Below, piece by piece: positions 1 to 6,322 of a stretch of DNA of 13,555 nucleotides. A model generated the notes under the pieces. The model was not told the DNA's origin. It worked only from the letters and a program-made list of their open reading frames with translations, and ran no database searches. The position numbers were made by a program, and so were the translations under genes. The stretch comes from Methanobacteriota archaeon (GTDB lineage Archaea > Halobacteriota > Methanocellia > Methanocellales > Methanocellaceae): assembly GCA_023436075.1 (NCBI GenBank), contig JAEZKS010000290.1, positions 1-13,555 of the forward strand. Reading direction: 5' to 3'. Position 1 is the stretch's first letter. Each line of letters begins with the position of its first letter.

Positions 1-423
1 GGCCAGTACCTCTTCTATGATACCTTCCAGAACGGCCGCATCTTCGCCCACTCAGTCATGTTTATCATCCTTCTGGCGGTAATCGCCGTGTACGCAGAGA
101 GGAAATATCGGTTCACGGGAATCAGCGTCCTGGCACTGGGTGCAGCCGCCCACATTACGGAAGATCAGATATGGAGTTCTCCCGGCACTGCGCTATGGCC
201 GCTGCTGGGATGGGAGTTCCCGAGGCTGGACTTGATGGATTATTCCGATTACATCTGGTACCAGCTTCTTCACAACCCGAGTGCCTACGTGCCGGAGATC
301 ATCGGCCTGGCCGCCATTGCCTGGTTCGTCTGGCGGTTCGAGCTTTGCCGCCCGGACCGGTTGATGGCATTCGTGAAGACCGGCCGGCTTCCGCAAGTAA
401 TAGCAGTCCCGGCACGCCAGTAA
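1..423 (+). CDS. Membrane-bound metal-dependent hydrolase-like protein (YdjM/DUF457 type), 5' truncated
   Basis: The frame is open from base 1, so the gene starts outside the window; the Met codon at 58 is internal. The visible 140 residues hold a GRIFAHS motif (His at visible residue 17), a hydrophobic helix, then AAAHITEDQIW (His 51, Asp 55) and a WPLLGWEFP stretch, ending in another membrane helix (around IIGLAAIAWFVW) and a basic tail. The spacing of His, HxxxD and the WPL..GW.FP segment fits the archaeal membrane proteins annotated as LexA-binding/metal-dependent inner-membrane hydrolases. Their substrate is not established. It is followed by about 240 bp of AT-rich non-coding DNA, so it does not look co-transcribed with the next gene. 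The family call is recognition by eye. Confidence 0.7.
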   Translation, partial: GQYLFYDTFQNGRIFAHSVMFIILLAVIAVYAERKYRFTGISVLALGAAAHITEDQIWSSPGTALWPLLGWEFPRLDLMDYSDYIWYQLLHNPSAYVPEIIGLAAIAWFVWRFELCRPDRLMAFVKTGRLPQVIAVPARQ

Positions 424-465
424 TATATTATAGTCTCCGATACTTGCCTGACGATCGTCGGATTC

Positions 466-482
466 GGCAATTATTTATTGCC
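466..482. other. Short hairpin in the AT-rich gap after the first gene
   Basis: Arms GGCAAT and ATTGCC flank a 5-base loop, 43 bases past the stop codon at 421. A 10-bp perfect palindrome, GACGATCGTC, lies just upstream at 450-459. No long T-tract follows, so a terminator role is weak. The rest of 424-663 is AT-rich with several TATA-like stretches near 600-650 that could serve the ParB-like gene; I see no gene in it. Confidence 0.3.
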
Positions 483-663
483 TGCGCCTGGCTCAGGGGC
501 AATGACCGGGGAAACTGTGGTAAAAAATGTGATCGCGGCATAACGGGGGATGATTGTAACCCAACCGTTAATAATTTGATTAATTGTCTTATTTGTCGTT
601 TAATTTGATAGCTCAGAATAAATAATAATATTATTTGTATAGTTATAGTTTGCTGTAGGATGG

Positions 664-1180
664 ATGCGTAGCATGAGCAATAATTCTCGTTGTACTGAAG
701 GCCGTTGTTTTACTATATCGATTGATAAAGTACAGTTTCGGGAAGAGCACATACGCAAAGCCCCATATTCAGTAGACAGCTTGAAAGTCACCATCGCCGA
801 TGCCGGGCTGCTGCAGCCGATCCTGGTCTGCCGGACCGGGGATGACACCTACGAGGTCGTCGACGGCGCGCGACGGCTTGCCGCGCTGCGGGAGCTGGGC
901 GTGCGAGAGCTGATCGTGGGCCGGGACATCGTGATGGACGCGGAAGAGAGAAGCAGATTTCCGCTTCAAGCAGCTCATTGCCAACGTGCAGCGGGAAGAC
1001 CTGAACGCGATAGAGCTCGGGCAGGCTTTCGTGGCGCTGAAGGAAGCCTACGGCTACCAGTATAACGAGATCGCCGAGATCATAGGTAAAACGCCCCACT
1101 TCGTGGCCGCCAAGGTAGGCCTGATCAAGAGACTGGACCCGGAAGTGCGGCAACGATACCTCGACGACATCGATTCCAGA
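664..1180 (+). pseudogene. ParB/Spo0J-like nuclease-HTH protein, frameshifted and truncated
   Basis: The first part, in the frame starting at ATG 664 (ATG 673 is also possible), is a ParB N-terminal domain: a leading LxxTIADAGLLQPILV segment and the box DGARRLAALRELG. After VMDAEE at about 946 the frame turns to unrelated sequence, but the next frame continues directly as EADFRFKQLIANVQREDL, then a helix-turn-helix (YGYQYNEIAEIIGKTPHFVAAKV) and LIKRLDPEVRQRYLDDI, the classic ParB/KorB order. Skipping one base near 947-953 (in GAGAGAAG) restores a single protein. The homology then stops at about 1180, where a palindrome and flippase sequence begin, so the C-terminal part is gone. ParB family proteins bind DNA and act in partition or regulation; this copy appears dead unless the frameshift is an assembly error. 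It has no ParA partner here. Confidence 0.75.
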
Positions 1181-1201
1181 AAATGTATTCAGAATACATT
1201 T
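1181..1201. repeat. Perfect 21-bp palindrome at the ParB/flippase junction
   Basis: The arms AAATGTATTC and GAATACATTT are exact reverse complements around a single central A. It begins right where recognisable ParB sequence ends and finishes where flippase-type sequence starts. It does not resemble the parS consensus (GTTTCACGTGAAAC). It could be an operator, a recombination site or a scar. Confidence 0.7.
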
Positions 1202-1202
1202 A

Positions 1203-1787
1203 CTCCCGATACTACAAGTGACAGCATTTCGCGCCAGCATTGTCATCGCATATACAAGTTCGATGGTGATTTCGGCAGTTTTCGCCAGAGCTCCACGTAC
1301 GGAAGTACATATACTGAACCAGACCACTCCCAGAATCTGCAGGAATACGTTTGTACTGTCGATCCTGACCGGCATCATGATAGCGATATCGGGGCGGTTT
1401 CTGATCGGCATCTTGTATGGAGAGAGCTATCAGCCGGCATTTGAACCGCTATTGTTGCTCCTTCCCGGCACCGTCGTGCTTGGCATCGGCCTTATGCTAT
1501 CAAACGAGATTGACAGCCATGGAAAGCCAAAGATCAACCTGGCCATTTCAGCCATTTCTGTCGTCACGAACACATCGCTTAACCTGCTATTGATACCCGC
1601 GTACGGAATCAACGGCACGGCGATTGCTTCTACTATGACATACTTCCTCAACACTGCCCTCACGCTACTGGTCTACAGCCGGATGACAGGCGTCAGGATG
1701 GCCGACATCGTCTTCATAAAATATGAAGACCTGCTGAACTTCACCAGCGTTATGTACAGCGTAAAAATACTACGGCCGGCTTCATGA
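1203..1787 (+). pseudogene. C-terminal fragment of a polysaccharide (Wzx-type) flippase
   Basis: About 195 residues in one frame match the last part of oligosaccharide flippases of the MOP/MATE superfamily: TPRICRNTFVL, a helix, LIGILYGESYQPAFEPLLLLLPG, then LLLIPAYGINGTAIAST and the closing YSRMTG plus a soluble tail. Intact members have roughly 430-520 residues, so about 60% is missing at the N-terminus. The only usable starts (GTG 1218 or later) have no good ribosome site and would make a protein without the first helices. The other frame of 986-1444 also runs through the beginning of this stretch but has no protein-like content beyond the ParB part. I read it as a remnant left by rearrangement. 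The intact flippase of the window lies at 8739-10286 and is only distantly similar. Confidence 0.75.
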
Positions 1788-1937
1788 GCGTCTATCTTAG
1801 TAAAAACGTCAAATGATCTCGACACTGTCTTGCGCGCGAGCCATGACGGCACAGGAGCCTTTCTGCGCCGAAACGATAGGAGTTAAACGATTGTTTGAAA
1901 GCGGCTTTGATTCCAGAGCGACGGGACTGTGATGAAT

Positions 1938-1966
1938 AATTATATCTATAATTATATAATAATAAC
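1938..1966 (+). promoter_or_regulatory. AT-rich TATA-like region upstream of the DUF2206-like gene
   Basis: The 274-bp gap 1788-2061 contains no ORF of note. Its one clear feature is an almost pure A/T stretch with repeated TAATTATAT units, about 95-120 bases before ATG 2062. It is a plausible archaeal TATA box region, but the distance implies an untranslated leader of around 70-90 bases. No defined BRE could be assigned. Confidence 0.35.
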
Positions 1967-2061
1967 TATGTGTATAACGACCTGCATGGCGGGCTCATGC
2001 GCTTTTCAGGCGATTCATCGCTCTGGCGACAAGCGTCCGCAAGGAATGCACTGAGGCAAAT

Positions 2062-4383
2062 ATGTCTGATATAAAACCGGCCGTGATACTGCGTGATAAC
2101 ATGAGGATAAAGGATCCGTTACGGATGAACGACTGGAACATCTATCAGTTCCTGGGCGTCGTGCTCGCGATACAGGCAGCGGCATTGCTGGTATTATGGC
2201 TGCGCGACAACGGAATTCACCCGCCGCTGATAGGGGAGATCGTCCTGTCCGTCTACCTGGCGTTCATTCCCGGCATGCTGATTCTCCGGGCATGTAGTAT
2301 CCATAAGCTCGGATCAGCCGTGTCAATGCTTTTTGCCACGGGCCTGAGCCTGTCTGCGCTGATGTTCACGGGCGTTTTTCTGAACATGTTCCTTCCGTTG
2401 ATCGGCTATTCACGCCCCATAGAACTGTTCCCGCTGACCGTCGCCCTGACGGCGCTGGTCCTGTCTCTCTGTGTCATCAGCTATCTCCGGGACAGAGATT
2501 ACGATGGCGATCCGACTCTGGATGCCGGGCTCGTCCTGTCCCCGCAGGCTTTGCTTCTGATGCTTGTCCCGTTCCTGTCAATCTTCGGCACCCACCTGAT
2601 GAACACCAGCAGCGACAACATTCTACTGCTGGCAATGATAGCAGCCGTCGCCATCATCGTGCTGCTGGTGGGCTTTAATCTCCTGATCCCGCGAGAGCTG
2701 TACTCTCTGGCGATATTCGTGATCGCCATCTCGCTCCTGTTCCATAACTCGCTGATATCCGACAGCCTGATCGGCTGGGACATCCACCAGGAAAAATACC
2801 TGGCCGACTCCATAATCAACAATGGCTACTGGACTGTGTCCATGAGCTACATCATCAATTCCATGCTCAGCATCGTCATGCTTGCCCCGATATTTTCAAT
2901 TTTCCTGAGCACGGACGTCATATGGGTCTACAAGATCGTTTTCCCTCTGCTCTTTGCGCTGGTGCCGCTGGCCCTTTACCAGGTATACAGGAAGCAGTCT
3001 GACGACAGGATGGCGTTCATGGCGGCCGCCTTCTTCTCCTCCCAGGTAGTCTTCTTCACGGAGATGCTACAGCTCGCGCGGCAGGAGATTGCCGAGCTGT
3101 TTCTCGTGCTTATCCTGCTGCTGATCCTGGACAGGAGCATGCAAAAGTCCCGCTGGGCTCTGCTGTTCGCGATATTCGCGTGCTCTCTCGTAGTCTCCCA
3201 CTACGGGCTGACCTTCATCTTCATCGGCATCATCGCCCTCGGATGGGCGTTCGCATACGTCGCCTCGATGCTCAGGAAAGGAACAGTAAAGGATATGAAC
3301 AGGAGACTCGGCCCGATGCTGATCGTTGCCTTCATCGCCTTTTGCGCGATCTGGTATGTATATACCTCGTCTGCGAACCCGTTGGTTACGATAACGCAAG
3401 TGACGCACCAGATCGAGCAGCCGATCGAGACAGTGGTCACAAAGCTCCTGACGCCTGAGGTGCCGGTAGTCACGCCAACGCCGGGTACGCCGACGGGCGC
3501 ACCTACTCCGACGCCGGGGTCCCCGACTCTGACACCGACGCCACCGCCTGTCACTACACAGGCAATTCAGCTGATCACCTCAGGCGGCAGCGACTCGTTC
3601 CTGCACAGGATGTTCCTCTATCTGATGATATCGACCCAGGGCCTGCTAGGCATAGGCATATTGATCGGGTTCTTCGCCAGATGGCCGATGAGGATCAGGC
3701 GCGAGTACTACTGGCTGGCTTTCGTCAACATGCTGATACTGGGAGCCGCCCTGGTCCTGCCGTACATGGCCAGCGCGCTGAACACGACACGGATCTACCA
3801 GATCGCCCTCATCTTCCTCGCGCCGTTCTTCGTGCTTGGCTGGGTATTCGTCTTCCTGGCGATCGGCAAGGTCTTGAAGCGCAGCACGCCCGGCACGCTG
3901 AATGTGGCTATCGCGCTCCTGTCCATATTCCTGGTCTTCTACCTGATCTTCAATACCGGGTTAATCTTCCAGATCACCAAAGACGTGCCCATGTCATATT
4001 CGCTGGACAGGAAAGGCGCAAATGTGACCTATGCGATATACAACGGATTCGAGAAAGCCGGAGCCGAATGGACTATCGACGCCCAGCAGGCGATCGCCCG
4101 TTCACAGAACATGAACTATACGCCCCCGATATTCAGCGACATGTATCGCTGGCTCTTCCTACAGGACTGGAACACCAGCCGGTCTTATCAGCTGCCGAAC
4201 AACGTGGATAAGACGCCGCTGGGGTCTTACATCTACATGGGGACATATAACGTGCTGAACGACCAGTCAATCGGGCTCGTAGCGAGAGGCCAGGTCAAGG
4301 ATCTCGTAGTCACCGACCTGACAGGCCTGAAAAATGGCCGCAACAAGATCTACGCTAACGGAGGCTCGGAAGTCTACTATTAG
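2062..4383 (+). CDS. DUF2206-like multi-pass membrane protein, probable GT-C-type glycosyltransferase
   Basis: The 773-residue protein has a short hydrophilic start, about a dozen or more membrane helices through residue ~640, and a C-terminal soluble domain of roughly 130 residues. The first large outer loop carries WDIHQE (Asp 240, Glu 244), the acidic motif position expected of GT-C enzymes that use lipid-linked sugars; the early PGMLILRACSIHKLG and GLSLSALMFTG segments match the archaeal DUF2206 membrane family as I know it. A Pro/Thr-rich insert (residues 471-496) sits in a predicted outer loop. ATG 2062 is preceded by ACTGAGGCAAAT, giving a GAGG ribosome site at good spacing; later Met codons 2101 and 2125 are less likely. 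A role in glycan polymerisation or transfer on the outer membrane face is inferred from family and neighbours. Substrate unknown. Confidence 0.8.
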   Translation: MSDIKPAVILRDNMRIKDPLRMNDWNIYQFLGVVLAIQAAALLVLWLRDNGIHPPLIGEIVLSVYLAFIPGMLILRACSIHKLGSAVSMLFATGLSLSALMFTGVFLNMFLPLIGYSRPIELFPLTVALTALVLSLCVISYLRDRDYDGDPTLDAGLVLSPQALLLMLVPFLSIFGTHLMNTSSDNILLLAMIAAVAIIVLLVGFNLLIPRELYSLAIFVIAISLLFHNSLISDSLIGWDIHQEKYLADSIINNGYWTVSMSYIINSMLSIVMLAPIFSIFLSTDVIWVYKIVFPLLFALVPLALYQVYRKQSDDRMAFMAAAFFSSQVVFFTEMLQLARQEIAELFLVLILLLILDRSMQKSRWALLFAIFACSLVVSHYGLTFIFIGIIALGWAFAYVASMLRKGTVKDMNRRLGPMLIVAFIAFCAIWYVYTSSANPLVTITQVTHQIEQPIETVVTKLLTPEVPVVTPTPGTPTGAPTPTPGSPTLTPTPPPVTTQAIQLITSGGSDSFLHRMFLYLMISTQGLLGIGILIGFFARWPMRIRREYYWLAFVNMLILGAALVLPYMASALNTTRIYQIALIFLAPFFVLGWVFVFLAIGKVLKRSTPGTLNVAIALLSIFLVFYLIFNTGLIFQITKDVPMSYSLDRKGANVTYAIYNGFEKAGAEWTIDAQQAIARSQNMNYTPPIFSDMYRWLFLQDWNTSRSYQLPNNVDKTPLGSYIYMGTYNVLNDQSIGLVARGQVKDLVVTDLTGLKNGRNKIYANGGSEVYY
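3472..3549 (+). repeat. Pro/Thr-rich low-complexity stretch inside the DUF2206-like gene
   Basis: Twenty-six codons alternate mainly Thr, Pro and Gly (TPTPGTP, GAPTPTPGSP units), using ACG/CCG-type codons. It lies between predicted membrane helices and probably forms a flexible outer loop. Thr-rich stretches can be O-glycosylated. A similar composition returns in the linker of the GH16 gene at 5393-5545. Confidence 0.7.
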
Positions 4384-4434
4384 GGCAATAATCATAAGCC
4401 ATGGCCCGATCAGAGCCGAAAAGCCCTGGCGATG

Positions 4435-4475
4435 GTTTTCATCGAAAACGGGCCCATTAAATTACAAATTTTTGT
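4435..4475 (+). terminator. Possible terminator after the DUF2206-like gene
   Basis: A 6-bp hairpin, GTTTTC-ATC-GAAAAC (4435-4449), lies about 50 bases past the stop, followed by ATTACAAATTTTTGTCCCG with a run of five T. Archaeal termination needs mainly T-runs, so this is plausible but weak. The remaining gap to 4546 shows a TATA-like GATATTTAAAC near 4489. Confidence 0.35.
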
Positions 4476-4546
4476 CCCGTTAGTAAAAGATATTTAAACT
4501 ATTGCCACTAAACCACCTGTTCATGACAGACTAGGCCCAGGCATTC

Positions 4547-5272
4547 TTGCGGCAATTGTGGAAAAACGTTCGCATTCTGGACAGCCGCTCGCCAGGCCAT
4601 ACTATAAAAGCAAAAACAGGTGGTGTAACCATTAAACGCATAATATTATCAGCCCTGTTAGCCATAGCTCTCGTAGCTTCCTCAGCCATCGCTTTCCCGG
4701 CAACTGCGGCTGTGCAGACGATCACCGTCGGGCCTGGCGGCAGCTATAAGACTATCCAGTCTGCAGTCAACGCCGCTCCCGCGGGCTCGATCATCCTCGT
4801 GAGCAGTGGCACCTATAGCGAAAACGTCATCTTGACCAAGGCTGTTACGGTGAATGCGGCTGCGACTGTCGATGGTTTCACCGTGCGCAACAGCAGCCAA
4901 TCCAACAGCGGCATCATCATCTCCGCCAGCGGTGCGACTGTCGCTAACAATAAGGTTAGCGGTTGCGGCTGGGGCATCTTCCTCGAATCTGGCACGGGTA
5001 GCACGGTTAAGGGTAACAACGTGGATGGTGCATCCAATGCCGGCATCACCATCCGGAGCAGTAGCAAGAACACGCTGACCGGCAACAAGGTGACCAGCTC
5101 AGGCAAAGGCTTGAACATCGAGGGAAGCAGCACGGGCAACGTGATCTACCTGAACGATTTCAACAACGGCTACAGTTCGGGTGGTTCTAACACGTTCTAC
5201 TCGCCTCTTACCCGGTACACGTATCATGGCAATCTCATGACGAACTACCTGGGCAACCACTGGGGAGACTAA
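4547..5272 (+). CDS. Secreted right-handed beta-helix (NosD-like) protein, ends at an in-frame stop
   Basis: The frame opens at TTG 4547 (TTG 4556 is an alternative), but a proper secretion signal begins only at residue 29: IKRIILSALLAIALV..AFPATAA, with Lys-Arg followed by a hydrophobic core and Ala-rich cleavage region. No ATG, GTG or TTG lies next to it; an ATT codon at 4631 sits 8 bases after AGGTG, a good ribosome site. After the signal come YKTIQSAVNAAPAGS and GTYSENVILTKAVTV, the usual opening of pectate-lyase-like/NosD proteins, then several rungs (GNNVDGASNAGI, NTLTGNKVTSSGKG, NVIYLNDFNNG) of a beta-helix, a fold common in polysaccharide-binding or modifying secreted proteins. The family's closing segment (NHWGDY...) is interrupted: TAA falls where Tyr is expected, and the homology goes on after it in the same frame to a linker and GH16 domain. 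Probably the 5' half of one longer gene. Confidence 0.75.
   Translation: MRQLWKNVRILDSRSPGHTIKAKTGGVTIKRIILSALLAIALVASSAIAFPATAAVQTITVGPGGSYKTIQSAVNAAPAGSIILVSSGTYSENVILTKAVTVNAAATVDGFTVRNSSQSNSGIIISASGATVANNKVSGCGWGIFLESGTGSTVKGNNVDGASNAGITIRSSSKNTLTGNKVTSSGKGLNIEGSSTGNVIYLNDFNNGYSSGGSNTFYSPLTRYTYHGNLMTNYLGNHWGD
4597..4610 (+). promoter_or_regulatory. TATA-like box CCATACTATAAAAG before the beta-helix signal peptide
   Basis: CTATAAAAG is a good archaeal TATA box. The 12-mer CCATACTATAAA occurs identically at 10345-10356 upstream of the second GH16 gene. If used, transcription would start close to 4630, at the ATT that opens the signal-peptide-like sequence. That would exclude the TTG start at 4547. 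The alternative TATA candidate is at about 4489. Confidence 0.45.
5270..5272 (+). other. In-frame TAA splitting a beta-helix/linker/GH16 gene
   Basis: The codons before the stop read GNHWGD and those after it read NSVDKNANGLGDTAYT, in the same frame without any gap. Archaeal NosD-like proteins usually have a continuous N[YH]W.DY...D.NG.GDT.Y block at this place, so the stop replaces what is most simply a Tyr codon (TAT/TAC to TAA). The downstream frame stays open through 6172. Confidence 0.8.
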
Positions 5273-5371
5273 AATAGTGTTGATAAGAACGCGAACGGTC
5301 TCGGCGACACGGCGTACACGAGCAACGGCATCAGAGACACCTGCCCGCTGGTAGAAACGATCACGAGCCAC

Positions 5372-6172
5372 GTGACCGGTGGCTCAAACAACCCGACACC
5401 AACGCCAAAACCAACGGTAAAGCCGCCTGCAACACCCACGGCAAAGCCGACAGCAACGCCAACGGCAAAACCCACGGCAACGCCCACGCCAACGCCAAAA
5501 CCGACCGCAACACCGACACCGCCGGCAACGCCCACGCCAGCACCGGGCACCGGATACCTGCTCAAGGATGACTTCAACTCGCTGCAAAGCAACACCTGGG
5601 GCATCTCGGCCTACAAGCAGTCGTCATTCATCGACACTACGTTCCTGACGTCCAACGTAGGATTTTCAGACGGTAAGCTGGTGATCAAGTCGAACGTGGA
5701 TGCCCACACAGGAGGAGAGCTCAAGTCCAAAGGGCTGTTCAGCCCCGGCACCAGTTACCGTGCGAGCATGAAGCTCACCCAGACGCCGGGCACCTACATA
5801 GCCTTCTTCAACTACATCTGGGCGGGCGGAAACGGCGGCGAGAAGCACAATGAGATCGACATCGAGCTGATCAAGAGCGGCTCGACGACGTCGGCCATGC
5901 TTACCACCTGGTATGACGGGCAGCGGAACTATTACATCTACAAGCTCCCGTTCGACCCGGCTGCTGCGTACCATGTGTACGGCTATGACTGGTATAAGGA
6001 CCACGTGGACTTCTACATCGACGGCAAGCTCATCTGGACTTCGCGCAGCAAGGTCCCGACTCAGCAGATGTACCTGTACTTCAATAGCTGGGTAGTCAAG
6101 GACGTCCCGGCGGACCATGGCAATGGCCTCAATACCCAGTACGTCGACTGGGTCACAGTCGAGAAGCTATAG
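5372..6172 (+). CDS. GH16 (lichenase/XTH-type) domain with Pro/Thr linker; 3' part of the split beta-helix gene
   Basis: Taken alone the ORF would start at GTG 5372, which has no ribosome site and no signal peptide, and the frame is open back to the TAA at 5270. It therefore looks like the C-terminal half of the 4547 gene. Residues 8-58 are a Pro/Thr/Lys linker; residues ~60-266 are a glycoside hydrolase family 16 jelly roll. The catalytic signature NEIDIELIKSG is intact (Glu 161, Asp 163, Glu 165: nucleophile, helper and acid/base in the ExDxE arrangement of lichenases and xyloglucan transglycosylases). Family-typical YHVYGYDWYKDHVDFYIDGKLIW and the closing YVDWVTV follow. GH16 enzymes cut or transglycosylate beta-1,3/1,4-linked glycans outside the cell. 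If the stop is real this half would be unexported or not made. A close paralogue is at 10452-11255. Confidence 0.75.
   Translation: MTGGSNNPTPTPKPTVKPPATPTAKPTATPTAKPTATPTPTPKPTATPTPPATPTPAPGTGYLLKDDFNSLQSNTWGISAYKQSSFIDTTFLTSNVGFSDGKLVIKSNVDAHTGGELKSKGLFSPGTSYRASMKLTQTPGTYIAFFNYIWAGGNGGEKHNEIDIELIKSGSTTSAMLTTWYDGQRNYYIYKLPFDPAAAYHVYGYDWYKDHVDFYIDGKLIWTSRSKVPTQQMYLYFNSWVVKDVPADHGNGLNTQYVDWVTVEKL
5393..5545 (+). repeat. Pro/Thr/Ala/Lys-rich linker repeat
   Basis: About 51 codons encode repeated PTAKPTATPT- and PTPKPTAT-like units, with near-repeated DNA such as CCAACGGCAAAACCCACGGC. It joins the beta-helix to the GH16 domain and resembles linkers between modules of secreted carbohydrate enzymes. 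The repeats make it prone to length change by slippage. Confidence 0.85.
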
Positions 6173-6190
6173 ACAGAGACAGCAATCAGC

Positions 6191-6225
6191 GGCGGCCTGT
6201 CGCAGGCCGTCCTTTCTTTTTTATC
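6191..6225 (+). terminator. Hairpin plus T-tract terminator after the GH16 ORF
   Basis: The arms CGGCCTG (6193-6199) and CAGGCCG (6203-6209) pair perfectly around TCG, extended by a G-T and a G-C pair, and are followed directly by TCCTTTCTTTTTTATC. It sits 20 bases after the stop at 6172 and separates the beta-helix/GH16 unit from the glycosyltransferase pair. Confidence 0.8.
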
Positions 6226-6239
6226 TTCCCATTGAGTAA

Positions 6240-6282
6240 ATAGTATTATAATAACATATTAATATAATTAGATAATATATTT
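6240..6282 (+). promoter_or_regulatory. AT-rich promoter region of the glycosyltransferase pair
   Basis: Nearly pure A/T sequence with several TATA-like hexamers (ATTATAATAA, TTAATATAATTA) lies about 45-80 bases before ATG 6323. The exact box cannot be chosen by eye. Confidence 0.4.
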
Positions 6283-6299
6283 CTACATGTGAGGTAGCG

Positions 6300-6316
6300 C
6301 CCTTTCTTCAAAAGGG
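6300..6316 (+). other. Small hairpin next to the start of the first glycosyltransferase
   Basis: CCCTTT and AAAGGG pair across the loop CTTCA, ending 6 bases before ATG 6323. The 3' arm contains the only purine-rich (AAAGGG) ribosome-site candidate, so the fold could hide it. Confidence 0.35.
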
Positions 6317-6322
6317 ATACAA

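Noticed and set aside
1181..1201. parS centromere site of the neighbouring ParB-like protein
   Set aside because: The palindrome has no similarity to the known GTTTCACGTGAAAC-type parS; a private site remains possible but unsupported.
788..1411. A 207-codon open frame on the minus strand
   Set aside because: Antisense to the ParB/flippase remnants, with low-complexity Arg/Pro sequence and no recognisable domain.
986..1444. Stand-alone 152-codon ORF
   Set aside because: Its first ~65 codons are the out-of-frame second half of the ParB-like gene; after 1180 it reads the flippase fragment in a wrong frame.
4384..4546. Riboswitch or small RNA in the gap before the beta-helix gene
   Set aside because: Only a 6-bp hairpin, a short GCCATGGC palindrome and T-runs are visible; nothing matches a known riboswitch core.
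5270..5272. Pyrrolysine decoding of the internal stop
   Set aside because: Pyrrolysine is read at TAG; this codon is TAA, and no suitable enzyme family or structure is involved.
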